64,000 nucleotides of DNA from Candidatus Gastranaerophilales bacterium (GTDB lineage Bacteria; Cyanobacteriota; Vampirovibrionia; Gastranaerophilales; Gastranaerophilaceae), in the NCBI GenBank assembly GCA_910587815.1, contig CAJUNK010000003.1, positions 62,001-126,000 of the forward strand, written 5' to 3'. Under the pieces are notes generated by a model that did no database searches, was not told where the DNA came from, and saw only the letters and a program-made list of their open reading frames with translations. The translations under genes and the position numbers were made by a program. Below, in pieces: positions 46,162 to 55,765 of this stretch. The first letter of the stretch is position 1, and each line of letters begins with the position of its first letter.

Positions 46162-48075
46162 TTACGCTATTCCTTCATTTCTTTGTGCTTTGATTTTATC
46201 CATAATTTCTGTAAATTCTGTATCATCAAGCGTTTCGCGTTCAAGCAATTCTTTTGCAATTTTTCTTAACATATCTTCATTTTCTTTTAACAATTTATAT
46301 GCAATGCCATATCTTTCATCAACAATTTTTTTCACTTCTTTATCAATTTCGGCTGCAATTTCATCAGAAAAATCCTGTGTGTGGCCAAAATCACGACCCA
46401 TAAATACATGTTCTTGACTTTTACCATATTGCAAATTGCCCATTTTTTCACTCATACCATAGACAGTGACCATTTTTCTTGCAATTGCTGTAACTTTTTC
46501 AAGGTCGTTAGATGCTCCTGTAGTGATATTTTCAGGCCCATAAATAATTTCTTCAGCCACCCTGCCACCAAGTGTCATGGTTATTCTATCCAAAAGCTGA
46601 TTTTTCTTTAGGGTAAGATGATCTTTTTCAGGCAAAACGGTTGTTATACCAAGCGCCATGCCTCTAGGTATAATTGAAACTTTGTGCAATGGATCACAAT
46701 TATCCAAAAGCAAGGCAAGAAGAGCATGACCCACTTCATGATGGGCAGTATTTTCCTTTTCTTCATCAGAAATAATTCTGGATTTTTTCTCAGGTCCAGC
46801 CATAACTTTATCAATAGCCTCATCTAGATGTTCCATAGAAATTTCTGTATGATTGTGGCGCGCACTTAAAAGCGCAGCTTCATTAAGCAAATTCTGTAAA
46901 TCAGCCCCAGTAAAGCCCGGAGTCCTTTTAGCAAGCACTTTTAAATCCACATCTTTTGCAAGAGGTTTATTTTTAGCATGCACATTTAAAATTTGTTCAC
47001 GTCCCAAAATATCGGGTCTGTTTATTATGATTTGACGGTCAAAACGCCCAGGTCTTAATAATGCATTATCTAAAATATCAGGCCTGTTTGTAGCTGCTAA
47101 CACAATAATATTAGTGTTTTCATCAAAACCATCCATCTCAACCAAAAGTTGATTCAAGGTTTGCTCTCTTTCATCATGGCCGCCGCCCATTCCGGCGCCC
47201 CTTTGTCGGCCTACAGCATCAATTTCATCTATAAAAATTATGCAAGGCTGATGTTTTTTCGCCTGTTCAAAAAGGTCACGAACACGGCTAGCACCAACGC
47301 CTACAAACATTTCAACAAAATCAGAACCAGATATGGAAAAGAAAGGCACACCAGCTTCACCTGCAACTGCTTTCGCCATAAGTGTTTTACCTGTACCAGG
47401 CACACCCACTAAAAGCACGCCTTTTGGAATTTTTGCGCCTAATTTAGTATACTTTTCAGCATTTTTTAAAAAGTCTACAATCTCCTCCAGTTCTTGTTTT
47501 TCCTCATCAATGCCTGCCACGTCTTTAAATGTCACTTTTACCTTATTTTCAAGCATCATTTTAGCCCTGGATTTACCGAAATTCATTGCAGCAGAACCAC
47601 CTTGCTGAATTCCTTTTAAAATTAAAATAATAAGACCTATAAAAAATAATGGAAGTAAAATTGACGCAATAGTAGAAAGTGCATTACCTTCCTGAGGCTT
47701 TTTCACGCTAATTTCAACCCCATGATTTTCTAAAAGCGGATATAGTTTTGGATCGTTTTCAGGTACACGCACTTTGTATTGAAAAGCTGGTAGTGCAGCA
47801 TTTTGGGTACCCATAAGCTGGCTTGCAAAATTATCAACAGGCTCTTTTTCGGTTTCAGTCTTAGCTTCAGATGCTTTATCCGCGTGAGGTATAGCCGTAA
47901 TAAGGTCTTTAGAGATTATAACAGACTTAATCTCATTATTTTCAACCTTTTGCACGAATTGAGAATAAGAAATTTCACTGGTAGAAGTAACAGGACCCGC
48001 AAAAACCATAGCAAGCACGATAAGCGCTATGATTCCAACTATTATATATACCCCCAAAGACTGATTATTCTTCAT
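46162..48075 (-). CDS. ftsH: ATP-dependent zinc metalloprotease FtsH
   Basis: 637 residues. Two membrane helices (about 9-27 and 134-154) flank a periplasmic domain. The AAA module has Walker A GVPGTGKT (224-231), Walker [11 protein letters not shown] and the second region of homology [20 protein letters not shown]. The zinc site is HEVGH (446-450). AAGGAT precedes the ATG. It degrades misfolded membrane and short-lived cytosolic proteins. Its transcript seems to continue into acsD and acsC. Confidence 0.97.
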   Translation of the reverse strand: MKNNQSLGVYIIVGIIALIVLAMVFAGPVTSTSEISYSQFVQKVENNEIKSVIISKDLITAIPHADKASEAKTETEKEPVDNFASQLMGTQNAALPAFQYKVRVPENDPKLYPLLENHGVEISVKKPQEGNALSTIASILLPLFFIGLIILILKGIQQGGSAAMNFGKSRAKMMLENKVKVTFKDVAGIDEEKQELEEIVDFLKNAEKYTKLGAKIPKGVLLVGVPGTGKTLMAKAVAGEAGVPFFSISGSDFVEMFVGVGASRVRDLFEQAKKHQPCIIFIDEIDAVGRQRGAGMGGGHDEREQTLNQLLVEMDGFDENTNIIVLAATNRPDILDNALLRPGRFDRQIIINRPDILGREQILNVHAKNKPLAKDVDLKVLAKRTPGFTGADLQNLLNEAALLSARHNHTEISMEHLDEAIDKVMAGPEKKSRIISDEEKENTAHHEVGHALLALLLDNCDPLHKVSIIPRGMALGITTVLPEKDHLTLKKNQLLDRITMTLGGRVAEEIIYGPENITTGASNDLEKVTAIARKMVTVYGMSEKMGNLQYGKSQEHVFMGRDFGHTQDFSDEIAAEIDKEVKKIVDERYGIAYKLLKENEDMLRKIAKELLERETLDDTEFTEIMDKIKAQRNEGIA

Positions 48076-48184
48076 TTTTAATCCTTTTTTTAATTACTAA
48101 TTTTTATAAATTTGCCTGTTGCCATTATATCAAAAGAATAATAAAATGTTAATTATTAATACACTATTATAAGAAGATATCCAA

Positions 48185-48709
48185 ATGGCACTTGTATTCC
48201 TATCACTAGGCTCAAATAAAGGCGATAGACTGTCTCAAATTCAGCAGGCGGTCAACTTTTTGACTGCTGATAATTCCATAAAATTAGTTGCATCATCAGC
48301 ATTTTATGAAACAGAACCATGGGGAAATAAAAAACAATGCTGGTTTGTTAACGCTGTAATAGCCATCAGAACTGAATTACAGCCAGTAGAGCTTTTAAGG
48401 ATATGCCAAAGTATAGAAGCAAAACTAGGCAGAGACAGGGCTTTAGAAGAAAAATGGGGCGAAAGAGCCATAGACATTGACATTCTATTTTATGATAATT
48501 TGGTTTTGAGCAATGAAATTCTTGAAATACCCCATAAATACGTACACGAGCGAGCTTTTGCCCTTGTGCCAATGTTGGAAATCGCACCAAATTATATGCA
48601 TCCAGTACTAAACAAAAGCATTTTAGACCTTCATGATGCCCTGGATGACCCTGAGGACGTGTTTTTATACGGAACAATAATTACAGAAAATAATTATGAA
48701 AAAAATTAA
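48185..48709 (+). CDS. folK: 2-amino-4-hydroxy-6-hydroxymethyldihydropteridine diphosphokinase
   Basis: 174 residues. FLSLGSNKGDR, YETEPWGNKKQCWFVNAV, LGRDRALEEKWGERAIDIDIL and IPHKYVHERAFALVPMLEI are the HPPK signature blocks. It activates the pterin for folate synthesis. Overlap of 14 bases with the flavoprotein gene downstream suggests coupling. FolP and FolB are not adjacent. Confidence 0.95.
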   Translation: MALVFLSLGSNKGDRLSQIQQAVNFLTADNSIKLVASSAFYETEPWGNKKQCWFVNAVIAIRTELQPVELLRICQSIEAKLGRDRALEEKWGERAIDIDILFYDNLVLSNEILEIPHKYVHERAFALVPMLEIAPNYMHPVLNKSILDLHDALDDPEDVFLYGTIITENNYEKN

Positions 48710-49892
48710 TTCCAAAAAACCAAGCACAGAAATTTCCCCTGAAAAAAATATATCCAAAAACCTCATCAAGATGGAATTTTCGCCCAATATTGCAATTGTT
48801 GGAACGGGTCCTGCCGGCACATATTGTGCATTACAGCTTATTGAGCATTTTAAAAAAGAAGACCAAAATACTTATAAAATCACTCTTTTTGACCCACTCC
48901 CAGCGCTTTCAACAATTTTGCCTACAGGAAATGGCAGATGTAACTTAACATATAATGAAAATGATTTTAAAAAATTTGCTGCGTTTTATCCAAGGGGCGA
49001 AAAATTTCTCTATTCAATACTTTCAAGATATTCAATGTATGAAACACTGGAATATTTTGAAAAACTTGGTATCAAAACCTACACACAGCCTGATAATCGT
49101 ATTTTTCCGGTATCAAATAGTGCTAAAGACGTGCAAAAACACATGATTTCAGCTCTTAAAAAATCTAAAAATATAAATTTTATCAATAAAACCATAAAAA
49201 ACATAGAAGAACTTAATAAATATAACATTATAGTGCTTGCAACTGGCTCAAAAGACCGCAGCGGGCTGGTTCAGCAGTTTGGACACAAAATTATCCCTCT
49301 AAAACCGGCACTTTGCGGCCTTAAAGTAAAAGAGCTTACTCCAAATTTTCCCACAGGAATTAGCATTCAGGCAAATGGTGGCGGTATAATCTTTACACAC
49401 CAAGGACTTTCTGGTCCTGAAATATTTAAAATTTCATCAAAAAATGTCCACAAAGAATATCCATATAAAATAAAAATCCCTATAATCAATCCAGATAAGC
49501 TTTTTAAACTTATTGACGCAAACCCTAAAAAAAGTTTTGGAAATGTAGTGTCTGAATTAATACCTAAAAAATTAACAAAATATGTATTTGAACAACATGG
49601 CCTAAATTATGATAAACAGGCAGCTCACGCTAAAAAAGAAGAAATAAAAACGCTTGAAAATCTTGATTTCACTATAATAGCAATAGATGGACGCGGTGAA
49701 ATTGTTCATGCGGGCGGAGTTTGCACAGATGAAATTAATAAAAACTGCCACTCAAAAATTAATTCAAAACTTTGGATAATAGGTGAAGCTCTAAACGTAG
49801 ATGGATTTTGCGGCGGATTTAATTTGCAAAATTGCTGGAGCACAGCAGCCATTGCAGCAGATGATATTGTCAAGTTTTGTAAAGAAATATAA
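48696..49892 (+). CDS. BaiN/RdsA-like (HI0933 family) flavoprotein
   Basis: 398 residues. FAD site IAIVGTGPAGTYCA (about 32-45, GxGxxG), then PTGNGRCNLT, a distinctive HI0933 block, GIKTYTQPDNRIFPVSNSAKDVQ, FTHQGLSGPEIFKIS, and near the end HAGGVCTDEIN and GFCGGFNLQNCWSTAAIAA. Family members are NAD(P)H-dependent flavoproteins, some with sterol or other reductase roles. The first 27 residues are a polar tail overlapping folK; an internal Met at residue 26 is an alternative start. Confidence 0.85.
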   Translation: MKKINSKKPSTEISPEKNISKNLIKMEFSPNIAIVGTGPAGTYCALQLIEHFKKEDQNTYKITLFDPLPALSTILPTGNGRCNLTYNENDFKKFAAFYPRGEKFLYSILSRYSMYETLEYFEKLGIKTYTQPDNRIFPVSNSAKDVQKHMISALKKSKNINFINKTIKNIEELNKYNIIVLATGSKDRSGLVQQFGHKIIPLKPALCGLKVKELTPNFPTGISIQANGGGIIFTHQGLSGPEIFKISSKNVHKEYPYKIKIPIINPDKLFKLIDANPKKSFGNVVSELIPKKLTKYVFEQHGLNYDKQAAHAKKEEIKTLENLDFTIIAIDGRGEIVHAGGVCTDEINKNCHSKINSKLWIIGEALNVDGFCGGFNLQNCWSTAAIAADDIVKFCKEI

Positions 49893-49921
49893 CTAAATAT
49901 TAAATTTCATACTAAAGCAAA

Positions 49922-50287
49922 CTAATGCACTGCACAGAAAAATTTATAAATCAATTCAGCTAAATTTTTATCTTGATACATTGCATTTGTAATCTCTTTC
50001 ACCATATCCTGCACTGCAATCCTAGGTGTCACGGTAAAAAACTGGTATGGTTCCACCTCTAATGCAGTAGCCAAACGATAAAGCGTCTCAAAAGTGGGGT
50101 AAACCCTGCCGCATTCAATATTAGAAAGGCTGGATTGTTCAATATTTGCAAGCTCTGCAAGGCGTTCTTGGGTAAAATCTTTCAATTCTCTAAAATATTT
50201 TATTCTTTTCCCAAATAAAATTTTAAATCCTGAAAGTTTCTCCTCAAAGTCTTTATCAGGGATGTTTTCGCTTGTTTTAGATGCCAT
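49922..50287 (-). CDS. XRE-family helix-turn-helix regulator
   Basis: 121 residues. The HTH (about 34-88) reads FRELKDFTQERLAELANIEQSSLSNIECGRVYPTFETLYRLATALEVEPYQFF. The C-terminal 30 residues (VKEITNAMYQDKNLAELIYKFF) may dimerise. It stands alone, 215 bases from the large prepilin gene that is transcribed the other way, so it could regulate it; nothing shows this directly. Confidence 0.85.
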   Translation of the reverse strand: MASKTSENIPDKDFEEKLSGFKILFGKRIKYFRELKDFTQERLAELANIEQSSLSNIECGRVYPTFETLYRLATALEVEPYQFFTVTPRIAVQDMVKEITNAMYQDKNLAELIYKFFCAVH

Positions 50288-50502
50288 TTTACCGCCAATC
50301 CATGTTTATTAATAAAATCCTAAAATGCATTCAGGATGACAAAATTTACTGCCTATCATAATTCTGCATTGAATTTTTCAAAATATTATGACCTTATAAG
50401 AATTTTTATCTTGATTTATTCTTTAAAAAAATATAATATAGTTAATAGGTTATATTTTATAAAAAATATTCGTAATTAAATATAGACAAGTGGGTAATTT
50501 TT

Positions 50503-53325
50503 ATGACAAGAAGTTTTCATCTAAAAAATGGTGCAAGCCATTGTACACTTTTGCACATTAAAAACCAGGAAGGCGGACATCCTGATAAATCCGTCATTGC
50601 AAAACAAGCTCGAAATGACGAGTGCAGTACGGCATTCAGCCTTGTAGAATTATTAATAGCACTTTTAGTGGCGTCATTACTTATGACAGCGCTTGCTCCA
50701 GTAATGACAAGGAAATTTGGAGAAAATGTAACAGTATCAGGAACAGGAAAGAATACAAGTGAACATTATCAGATTTTTGATGATGTTAGTAAAAATGGAA
50801 CTGATGATAATAAGTTTACCATTCCATCTAATGCAATAAATGTAAAAGTGACATTAGTTGGCGGAGGGGGTGCGGGAGGCAGTGCCTCATTTGGTTCCAA
50901 GATAATTAGCGCCACAGAACAAAATTGGAAAGTGCCTGATGGAGTTGAAAAAATAAGGGTATATATGGTTGGCGGAGGAGGAGGCGGAGCCTCTGGCGGA
51001 ATTGTACTTGCAGAAAAGCTTGGAAATCTAAAAACAGGCACAAGAGATTATACAGAGCCTGGAATTAGATACAGTATTCCGTTAATAGACTTTATGACGG
51101 AAGATCCCGCTTATATTCCAGCAATTGATTCAAGATGTACGTCAAGCGGATATAATTGGGAAGCAAATATTTCATCACTTCCATTAACCGTTACAGGTTG
51201 CGGCGCAGGGGGTGCAGGCGGCGGTGGCACAGGTAATGGCGCAACTACAGCCAATGCTGGCGGCGGCGGGGGTTCTGGCGGATATGTTGTAAATGCACAT
51301 GTAGATTATAACATGCCAATGGGTATAACAATTCCAGGAATCGCAACAACAGGCGGATATGGTGCAAACGCACTAACAGCATCGGGTGCAATGTCAGGAG
51401 CAGGCGGAGGCGGCGGGTATGCAAGTCAATATGTTGCAACTGTACCAATATCCATGACAAGCGCACTGCATGGCGGAAGTGGCGGTAAAGGTGCATCAAA
51501 CTACTATGGTACAAGTGCAACTCCAGGTGAAAATGGTTACAATTTATCAAATAAAGGCTATGGCAGCTATGGCGGAAGCCCATCTATAACAAGTGCTGGT
51601 GCAGGTGGCAGGGGTGCAAATTTTAGCGCAGGCGGAGGCGGTGGCGGTTCAGCGCCTTACGGTGCAGGCGGTGGCGGAGGCGGAGGAGCTGCTGTACTTG
51701 CAACTGCTAATGATTTTAGATTTATGGCATCTGGTGGCGGAGGCGGCGGGGGGTATAACAATGGTGCATACGGCGGAGGTGGCGGCGGAGGTGGCGGCGG
51801 GTACAATGGCGGCGGAGGCGGAGGGGGTGGAGATTTTTTCAATTGCAGCCCTGGCGGCGGTAAAGGAGCCGGAAGCGGAAAGGCTGGTGGGGCTTGCGGG
51901 GTGTGCACAGGCACAACAGGCAGATGCTGGGGTGGAACACAATATTATGGCGGCGGCGGTGGTGGTGGCGGGTATCCTAATGGTGTTTCTGGCACAAGCC
52001 CGACAATATCAGGTGCAGTTAATTCAGACACATCAATAGCTACATCTGGTACAGGCGGTAAAATTAATACTATTTTTGGCCCCAACTATTGCAACGGAGG
52101 CGAACCTGGACAAAACGGCAAACCAGGTATCATTCGTATATCTTGGCCTACAACAGATAATGCAATAAAATGCAAGTATAATACGCATTCTAATGGCGCA
52201 TCTGGCGGTGGCGGGGGACAAGTTTGGATTGGCGAGATTGATGTAACACCTGGAGAATATCTTAATTTTTACGTCGGAAAAGGCGGGACAGCACAAACAA
52301 AAGCTTCTACAAATGGAAATAATGGAAGCAATACATATATTGCAAAACAATCAGGCACCGTTATTGTATCTACTAAAGGTGGAGGCGGGGGTGTATATTC
52401 TGCTGCTTCTAATATTACAACAACTGTTGGTATTGGCGGTGGAAAATTAACTACAAATTGGAGTGATTGGACAAAGCAAAATACAAATACAACTGGAGGG
52501 CAAAATGGTGGTGCAGGTAAAACCGCAGCACAGGGTTCTATTGGTGGAATTGGCGGAGGTGTATATTTTGTAGATGGTTCATATTTAAGTGGCGGTAATG
52601 CAGGAAATTCCGAAAATAATGGCTCTAATGCATTGAATACAAATTATGGCACAGGAGGTGGCGGAGGCGGCGGAGTTACAACAGAAGGACATTTTCCAGG
52701 AAATGGAGGGAAAGGTGCTGATGGATATATTTACATTGAATGGGGCGACAGCAATGGTGGCGGAGGAAGCAGTGGAGAGATAAGAGAAAAAGAACAATTG
52801 ATAGGTGCTATTGCAGGGGCAACACTTGAAATAGAAATTGGTGATGGTGGGGTAGCTAAGAATATTGAATATGATGCCGATACAAAGTATAAACCGGGCG
52901 AGAAAGGTGGAGACGGCAAAGATACTATAGTAAAAATAGGGAATAAAAAATATTTTGCAAAAGGCGGAATTGGTGGTGAAGCTGGCGGCCTTACAAAGGG
53001 CGTACATGGAGCTGGCGGAAAACTTTTAAATTTATCAAATTCAAAGGCGATAAGTTTTGAAGGATTAGCAGGCATTAATGGGTATGGAGGCGCAGGGGCA
53101 AACGCAGAATATGCGTTTGCGGCAAATGGCGAAGGTATGGGTGGATGCGGAGGAAATATGGTGGCAGGCAAATGTTTTTCACCATCTGAAACTCCTTATG
53201 GTAAAGATGGGAACAAATCAGGCAGCGGGGGCGGAGGTGGAGCAATCAAGGATTCTGTTCCATATAAAGGAGGGAATGGTGCATCTGGACTTGTACTTAT
53301 TGAATGGGAGGAATTTAGAGAATAA
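50503..53325 (+). CDS. Giant glycine-rich prepilin
   Basis: 940 residues. A long leader of 44 residues ends STA-FSLVELLIALLVASLLMTALAP: Phe45 at +1 and Glu49 at +5 mark a class III prepilin, but the leader is far longer than normal and Ala, not Gly, precedes the cut. From about 95 on the protein is packed with Gly stretches in three similar blocks, each closing with a GxxxIxW motif (GIIRISW, GYIYIEW, GLVLIEW). Cys pairs lie around 211-240 and 447-470. It is probably a surface fibre or minor pilin with a beta-helical glycine-rich body. No assembly genes are nearby. Confidence 0.8.
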   Translation: MTRSFHLKNGASHCTLLHIKNQEGGHPDKSVIAKQARNDECSTAFSLVELLIALLVASLLMTALAPVMTRKFGENVTVSGTGKNTSEHYQIFDDVSKNGTDDNKFTIPSNAINVKVTLVGGGGAGGSASFGSKIISATEQNWKVPDGVEKIRVYMVGGGGGGASGGIVLAEKLGNLKTGTRDYTEPGIRYSIPLIDFMTEDPAYIPAIDSRCTSSGYNWEANISSLPLTVTGCGAGGAGGGGTGNGATTANAGGGGGSGGYVVNAHVDYNMPMGITIPGIATTGGYGANALTASGAMSGAGGGGGYASQYVATVPISMTSALHGGSGGKGASNYYGTSATPGENGYNLSNKGYGSYGGSPSITSAGAGGRGANFSAGGGGGGSAPYGAGGGGGGGAAVLATANDFRFMASGGGGGGGYNNGAYGGGGGGGGGGYNGGGGGGGGDFFNCSPGGGKGAGSGKAGGACGVCTGTTGRCWGGTQYYGGGGGGGGYPNGVSGTSPTISGAVNSDTSIATSGTGGKINTIFGPNYCNGGEPGQNGKPGIIRISWPTTDNAIKCKYNTHSNGASGGGGGQVWIGEIDVTPGEYLNFYVGKGGTAQTKASTNGNNGSNTYIAKQSGTVIVSTKGGGGGVYSAASNITTTVGIGGGKLTTNWSDWTKQNTNTTGGQNGGAGKTAAQGSIGGIGGGVYFVDGSYLSGGNAGNSENNGSNALNTNYGTGGGGGGGVTTEGHFPGNGGKGADGYIYIEWGDSNGGGGSSGEIREKEQLIGAIAGATLEIEIGDGGVAKNIEYDADTKYKPGEKGGDGKDTIVKIGNKKYFAKGGIGGEAGGLTKGVHGAGGKLLNLSNSKAISFEGLAGINGYGGAGANAEYAFAANGEGMGGCGGNMVAGKCFSPSETPYGKDGNKSGSGGGGGAIKDSVPYKGGNGASGLVLIEWEEFRE
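50592..50620. repeat. Palindromic element inside the prepilin leader
   Basis: CGTCATT (50592-50598) pairs with AATGACG (50614-50620). With flanking sequence (GACATCCTGATAAATC ...) it looks like the common interspersed 'cgtcattgc..gc.aatgacg' palindromes of bacterial genomes. It is translated in frame as part of the leader (PDKSVIAKQARNDE). Confidence 0.5.
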
Positions 53326-53358
53326 GAAGGAATAAATTTTTATGATGAACAACTTTTC

Positions 53359-53396
53359 GGGTGTCTTTTCAGTAACCTTTGGACACCCTTTTTTTA
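53359..53396 (+). terminator. Terminator of the prepilin gene
   Basis: GGGTGTC (53359-53365) pairs with GACACCC (about 53382-53388), followed by eight or more T residues. Confidence 0.88.
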
Positions 53397-53548
53397 TATA
53401 TAAAAAGGCAAATTCCTTTGCTTATAATTACAAGAAGTTAGGAATCTTATACTGAATTTATTTTAGGGTTTCAAACAAATTTGGTAAAAATTCTAAAGCA
53501 AATTCAAGATATACTATGTATAAAAAATTTAAAGCTGGATGATGATAT

Positions 53549-54529
53549 CTAGGCCTTATACCGTGCAGATTGATATGTATTTCTTTCCCATAAAATTCTA
53601 TCTATTTTATTCATAGTTTCAAATTTATTTCTAGCCCAAATCGGCGCTATAAGTGTGGTTGAAAGACCACTGCCCCCAACGCGATGAATCGTTGTACTTT
53701 TGGGCAGAATTTCAATAATATCGCACACTAAAACACAGTATTCATCTTCTGAAAGAAGCAAAATAGGGTTTTGTGCGTGAATTTTAGCTAAGGGTGTATT
53801 TTCAAGCACTGTCAGCACATGAATTTTAATACCATCAATTCCCATATTTGAAAGAATGCGAGCAGTTTTTAGCATATCCTGAGGCGTTTCGCCAGGCAGA
53901 CCAAGAATAATATGCACACAAACCTTTATATGCTTTGTTTTAGCAAGGTTATAAGCATTTTCAAAAGTTTTAAAATCATGACCACGGTTTATAAGGCGTA
54001 AAGTCTTATCGTGCGCACTTTGCAGACCTAATTCAAGCCAGGGATTTTTATAAGATGCTATTAAATCCAGCTTTTCTTCATCCACACAATCAGGCCTTGT
54101 GCCTATTGATATACCTACAACACGTTCATCACAAAAAGCCGCATCATAGACGGTTTTTAACTTATCTACAGAAGCATAAGTATTTGAAAAGGCCTGAAAA
54201 TAAGCCAAAAATGCTTGCGCTTTAAAGCGTTTTGGCAAATTATTTATGGCAGTTTCAACCTGTTTTTCTATTGAAAACAAGGAAGAGTGGGCCTTTGAAA
54301 AACTTCCTGATTCATCGCAAAAAATACAGCCACCCGAAGATATTGTGCCATCACGGTTTGGACAAGAAAAGCCTGCATCAAGTGTAATTTTATAAACCTT
54401 TTTACCAAATTTTTGATACAAGTAATCGCTAAATGTGAAGTAGCGCTTGGCATTCAACCTATTAGACGTGTAACAAGCAGAATCATCAAGGGTTTTAGTA
54501 TTTACATCCGGATTATTCGTCAATATCAT
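53549..54529 (-). CDS. yhcC: TIGR01212 family radical SAM protein (YhcC)
   Basis: 326 residues. The radical SAM cysteines are in FSCPNRDGTISSGGCIFC, with the long spacing typical of this family. Further blocks are FQAFSNTYA, ISIGTRPDCV, LELGLQSAHDKTL, INRGHDF and HIILGLPGET. The family is broad; substrate unknown. The start overlaps the small zinc ribbon gene by 17 bases, so they are one operon. Confidence 0.88.
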   Translation of the reverse strand: MILTNNPDVNTKTLDDSACYTSNRLNAKRYFTFSDYLYQKFGKKVYKITLDAGFSCPNRDGTISSGGCIFCDESGSFSKAHSSLFSIEKQVETAINNLPKRFKAQAFLAYFQAFSNTYASVDKLKTVYDAAFCDERVVGISIGTRPDCVDEEKLDLIASYKNPWLELGLQSAHDKTLRLINRGHDFKTFENAYNLAKTKHIKVCVHIILGLPGETPQDMLKTARILSNMGIDGIKIHVLTVLENTPLAKIHAQNPILLLSEDEYCVLVCDIIEILPKSTTIHRVGGSGLSTTLIAPIWARNKFETMNKIDRILWERNTYQSARYKA

Positions 54530-54683
54530 CAGTATTCTGCGGAGGATAGATGTAATGTTCGCCGCATTTTGGACAAACTACTTCCTGTTGCTTATCATCA
54601 GATAAAACAACAACTTCAAAAAGTTCTCTACAGCTGGAATTTTGACATCTGATAGCCCATACCGGCCTTACTATTCTTGCCAT
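54513..54683 (-). CDS. Small zinc-ribbon protein
   Basis: 56 residues from ATG 54683, with AAAGGAT nine bases ahead. Two Cys pairs, CQNSSC (13-18) and CPKCG (37-41), would hold one zinc; a beta strand (LFEVVVLSDD) lies between and the tail is acidic. Not recognised as a named family. It is coupled with yhcC downstream. Too small for most gene callers. Confidence 0.75.
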   Translation of the reverse strand: MARIVRPVWAIRCQNSSCRELFEVVVLSDDKQQEVVCPKCGEHYIYPPQNTDDIDE

Positions 54684-54784
54684 ATTTAAAATCCTTTATA
54701 CAAAATTATTTATAAAGATATACTATAATATATTTTAAAAAATGGCAATAAAGTTATTTTGGCAAAGCTACTGTAAAAGTATGC

Positions 54785-54790
54785 TATAAT
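54785..54790 (+). promoter_or_regulatory. Extended -10 box of surE
   Basis: TGC-TATAAT with a conventional leader of about 45 bases and an AGGAAGAAC ribosome binding site before the ATG at 54837. The -35 region holds only TTGGCA at a wide distance. Confidence 0.5.
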
Positions 54791-54836
54791 GATGAAACAA
54801 AGTAACAGATGAGAAAATTTTAGGAAGAACAAAAGT

Positions 54837-55652
54837 ATGAAGATTTTAATTTCAAATGATGATGGCATAACAGCTTTAGGCATAAAAGCCCTAATGACAG
54901 CTTTAAGCAAAGAACATGAAGTTTATGTTGTGGCGCCAGATAGAGAAAGAAGCGCTGCTGGGCACTCTTTAACGTTGCATACGCCAATTCGTGTGGAAGA
55001 ATTAGAATCAAAGTTTGGCGCAAAAAGGGTGTGGATAACTTCAGGCACACCTGGGGATTGCGTAAAATTAGGACTTATTGAGCTTTTAGATGAAGTAAAG
55101 CCGGATTTAGTAATTTCAGGAATAAACCATGGTCCAAATTTAGGAATAGATATTCTGTATTCAGGCACGGTAAGCTGTGCTATGGAAGGTGCTATGTTGA
55201 ATTATCCAAGTATAGCGGTAAGTTTAGCCAGCATGAGCTGTGACCCTGTATATTTTGATGTTACGGCAGATTTTATATTAAAATTCTTACCAAGAATTGA
55301 AAAAATAAAATTTCCTGAAAAAACAATTTTAAATATAAATACTCCGGCCCTTGAAGAAATGGATATTGCAGGGGTGGAAATTACAAAATTGGGTTCCAAA
55401 ATGTTCACAGATGAATACGAAAGAAGGGTAGACCCAAGAGGTAAAGTTTATTATTGGATGGCAGGTGAGCTCACCACAAAACACGAAGAGGATGGCACAG
55501 ACATAAGCGCAGTACGTGCAAACAGAATCTCCATTACACCAATTACATTTGAGATGACGCACAAAGCTATTATGGCAGAGCTGGAAAGCGAATTTTGCAA
55601 GGATGGTGTATGCGACTGGTACGGATACGGCGCAATTCATAAAGAGCAGTAA
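54837..55652 (+). CDS. surE: 5'/3'-nucleotidase SurE
   Basis: 271 residues. ILISNDDGITALGIKAL (acidic metal site), VVAPDRERSAAGHSLTL, SGTPGDCVKLGL, SGINHGPNLGIDILYSGTVSCAMEG are diagnostic. It dephosphorylates nucleoside monophosphates in the cytosol. The C-terminal 90 residues carry the dimer arm (PRGKVYYWMAGE). Stand-alone gene, 110 bases before purH on the same strand. Confidence 0.95.
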   Translation: MKILISNDDGITALGIKALMTALSKEHEVYVVAPDRERSAAGHSLTLHTPIRVEELESKFGAKRVWITSGTPGDCVKLGLIELLDEVKPDLVISGINHGPNLGIDILYSGTVSCAMEGAMLNYPSIAVSLASMSCDPVYFDVTADFILKFLPRIEKIKFPEKTILNINTPALEEMDIAGVEITKLGSKMFTDEYERRVDPRGKVYYWMAGELTTKHEEDGTDISAVRANRISITPITFEMTHKAIMAELESEFCKDGVCDWYGYGAIHKEQ

Positions 55653-55765
55653 ATTTTATTTTTAAAGCACAATGGCACCTTTTTCTTTATGAATCAGGTG
55701 TCATTTTTCATTTTTGTTGTAAAATTTTAACTATTGGGGAATGTTTTTAATGAGGAAATTTTATA

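Noticed and set aside
51593..53171. Long open frames on both strands inside the glycine-rich prepilin gene
   Set aside because: They arise from GGC/GGA codon runs; antisense products are Pro-rich artefacts without start signals.
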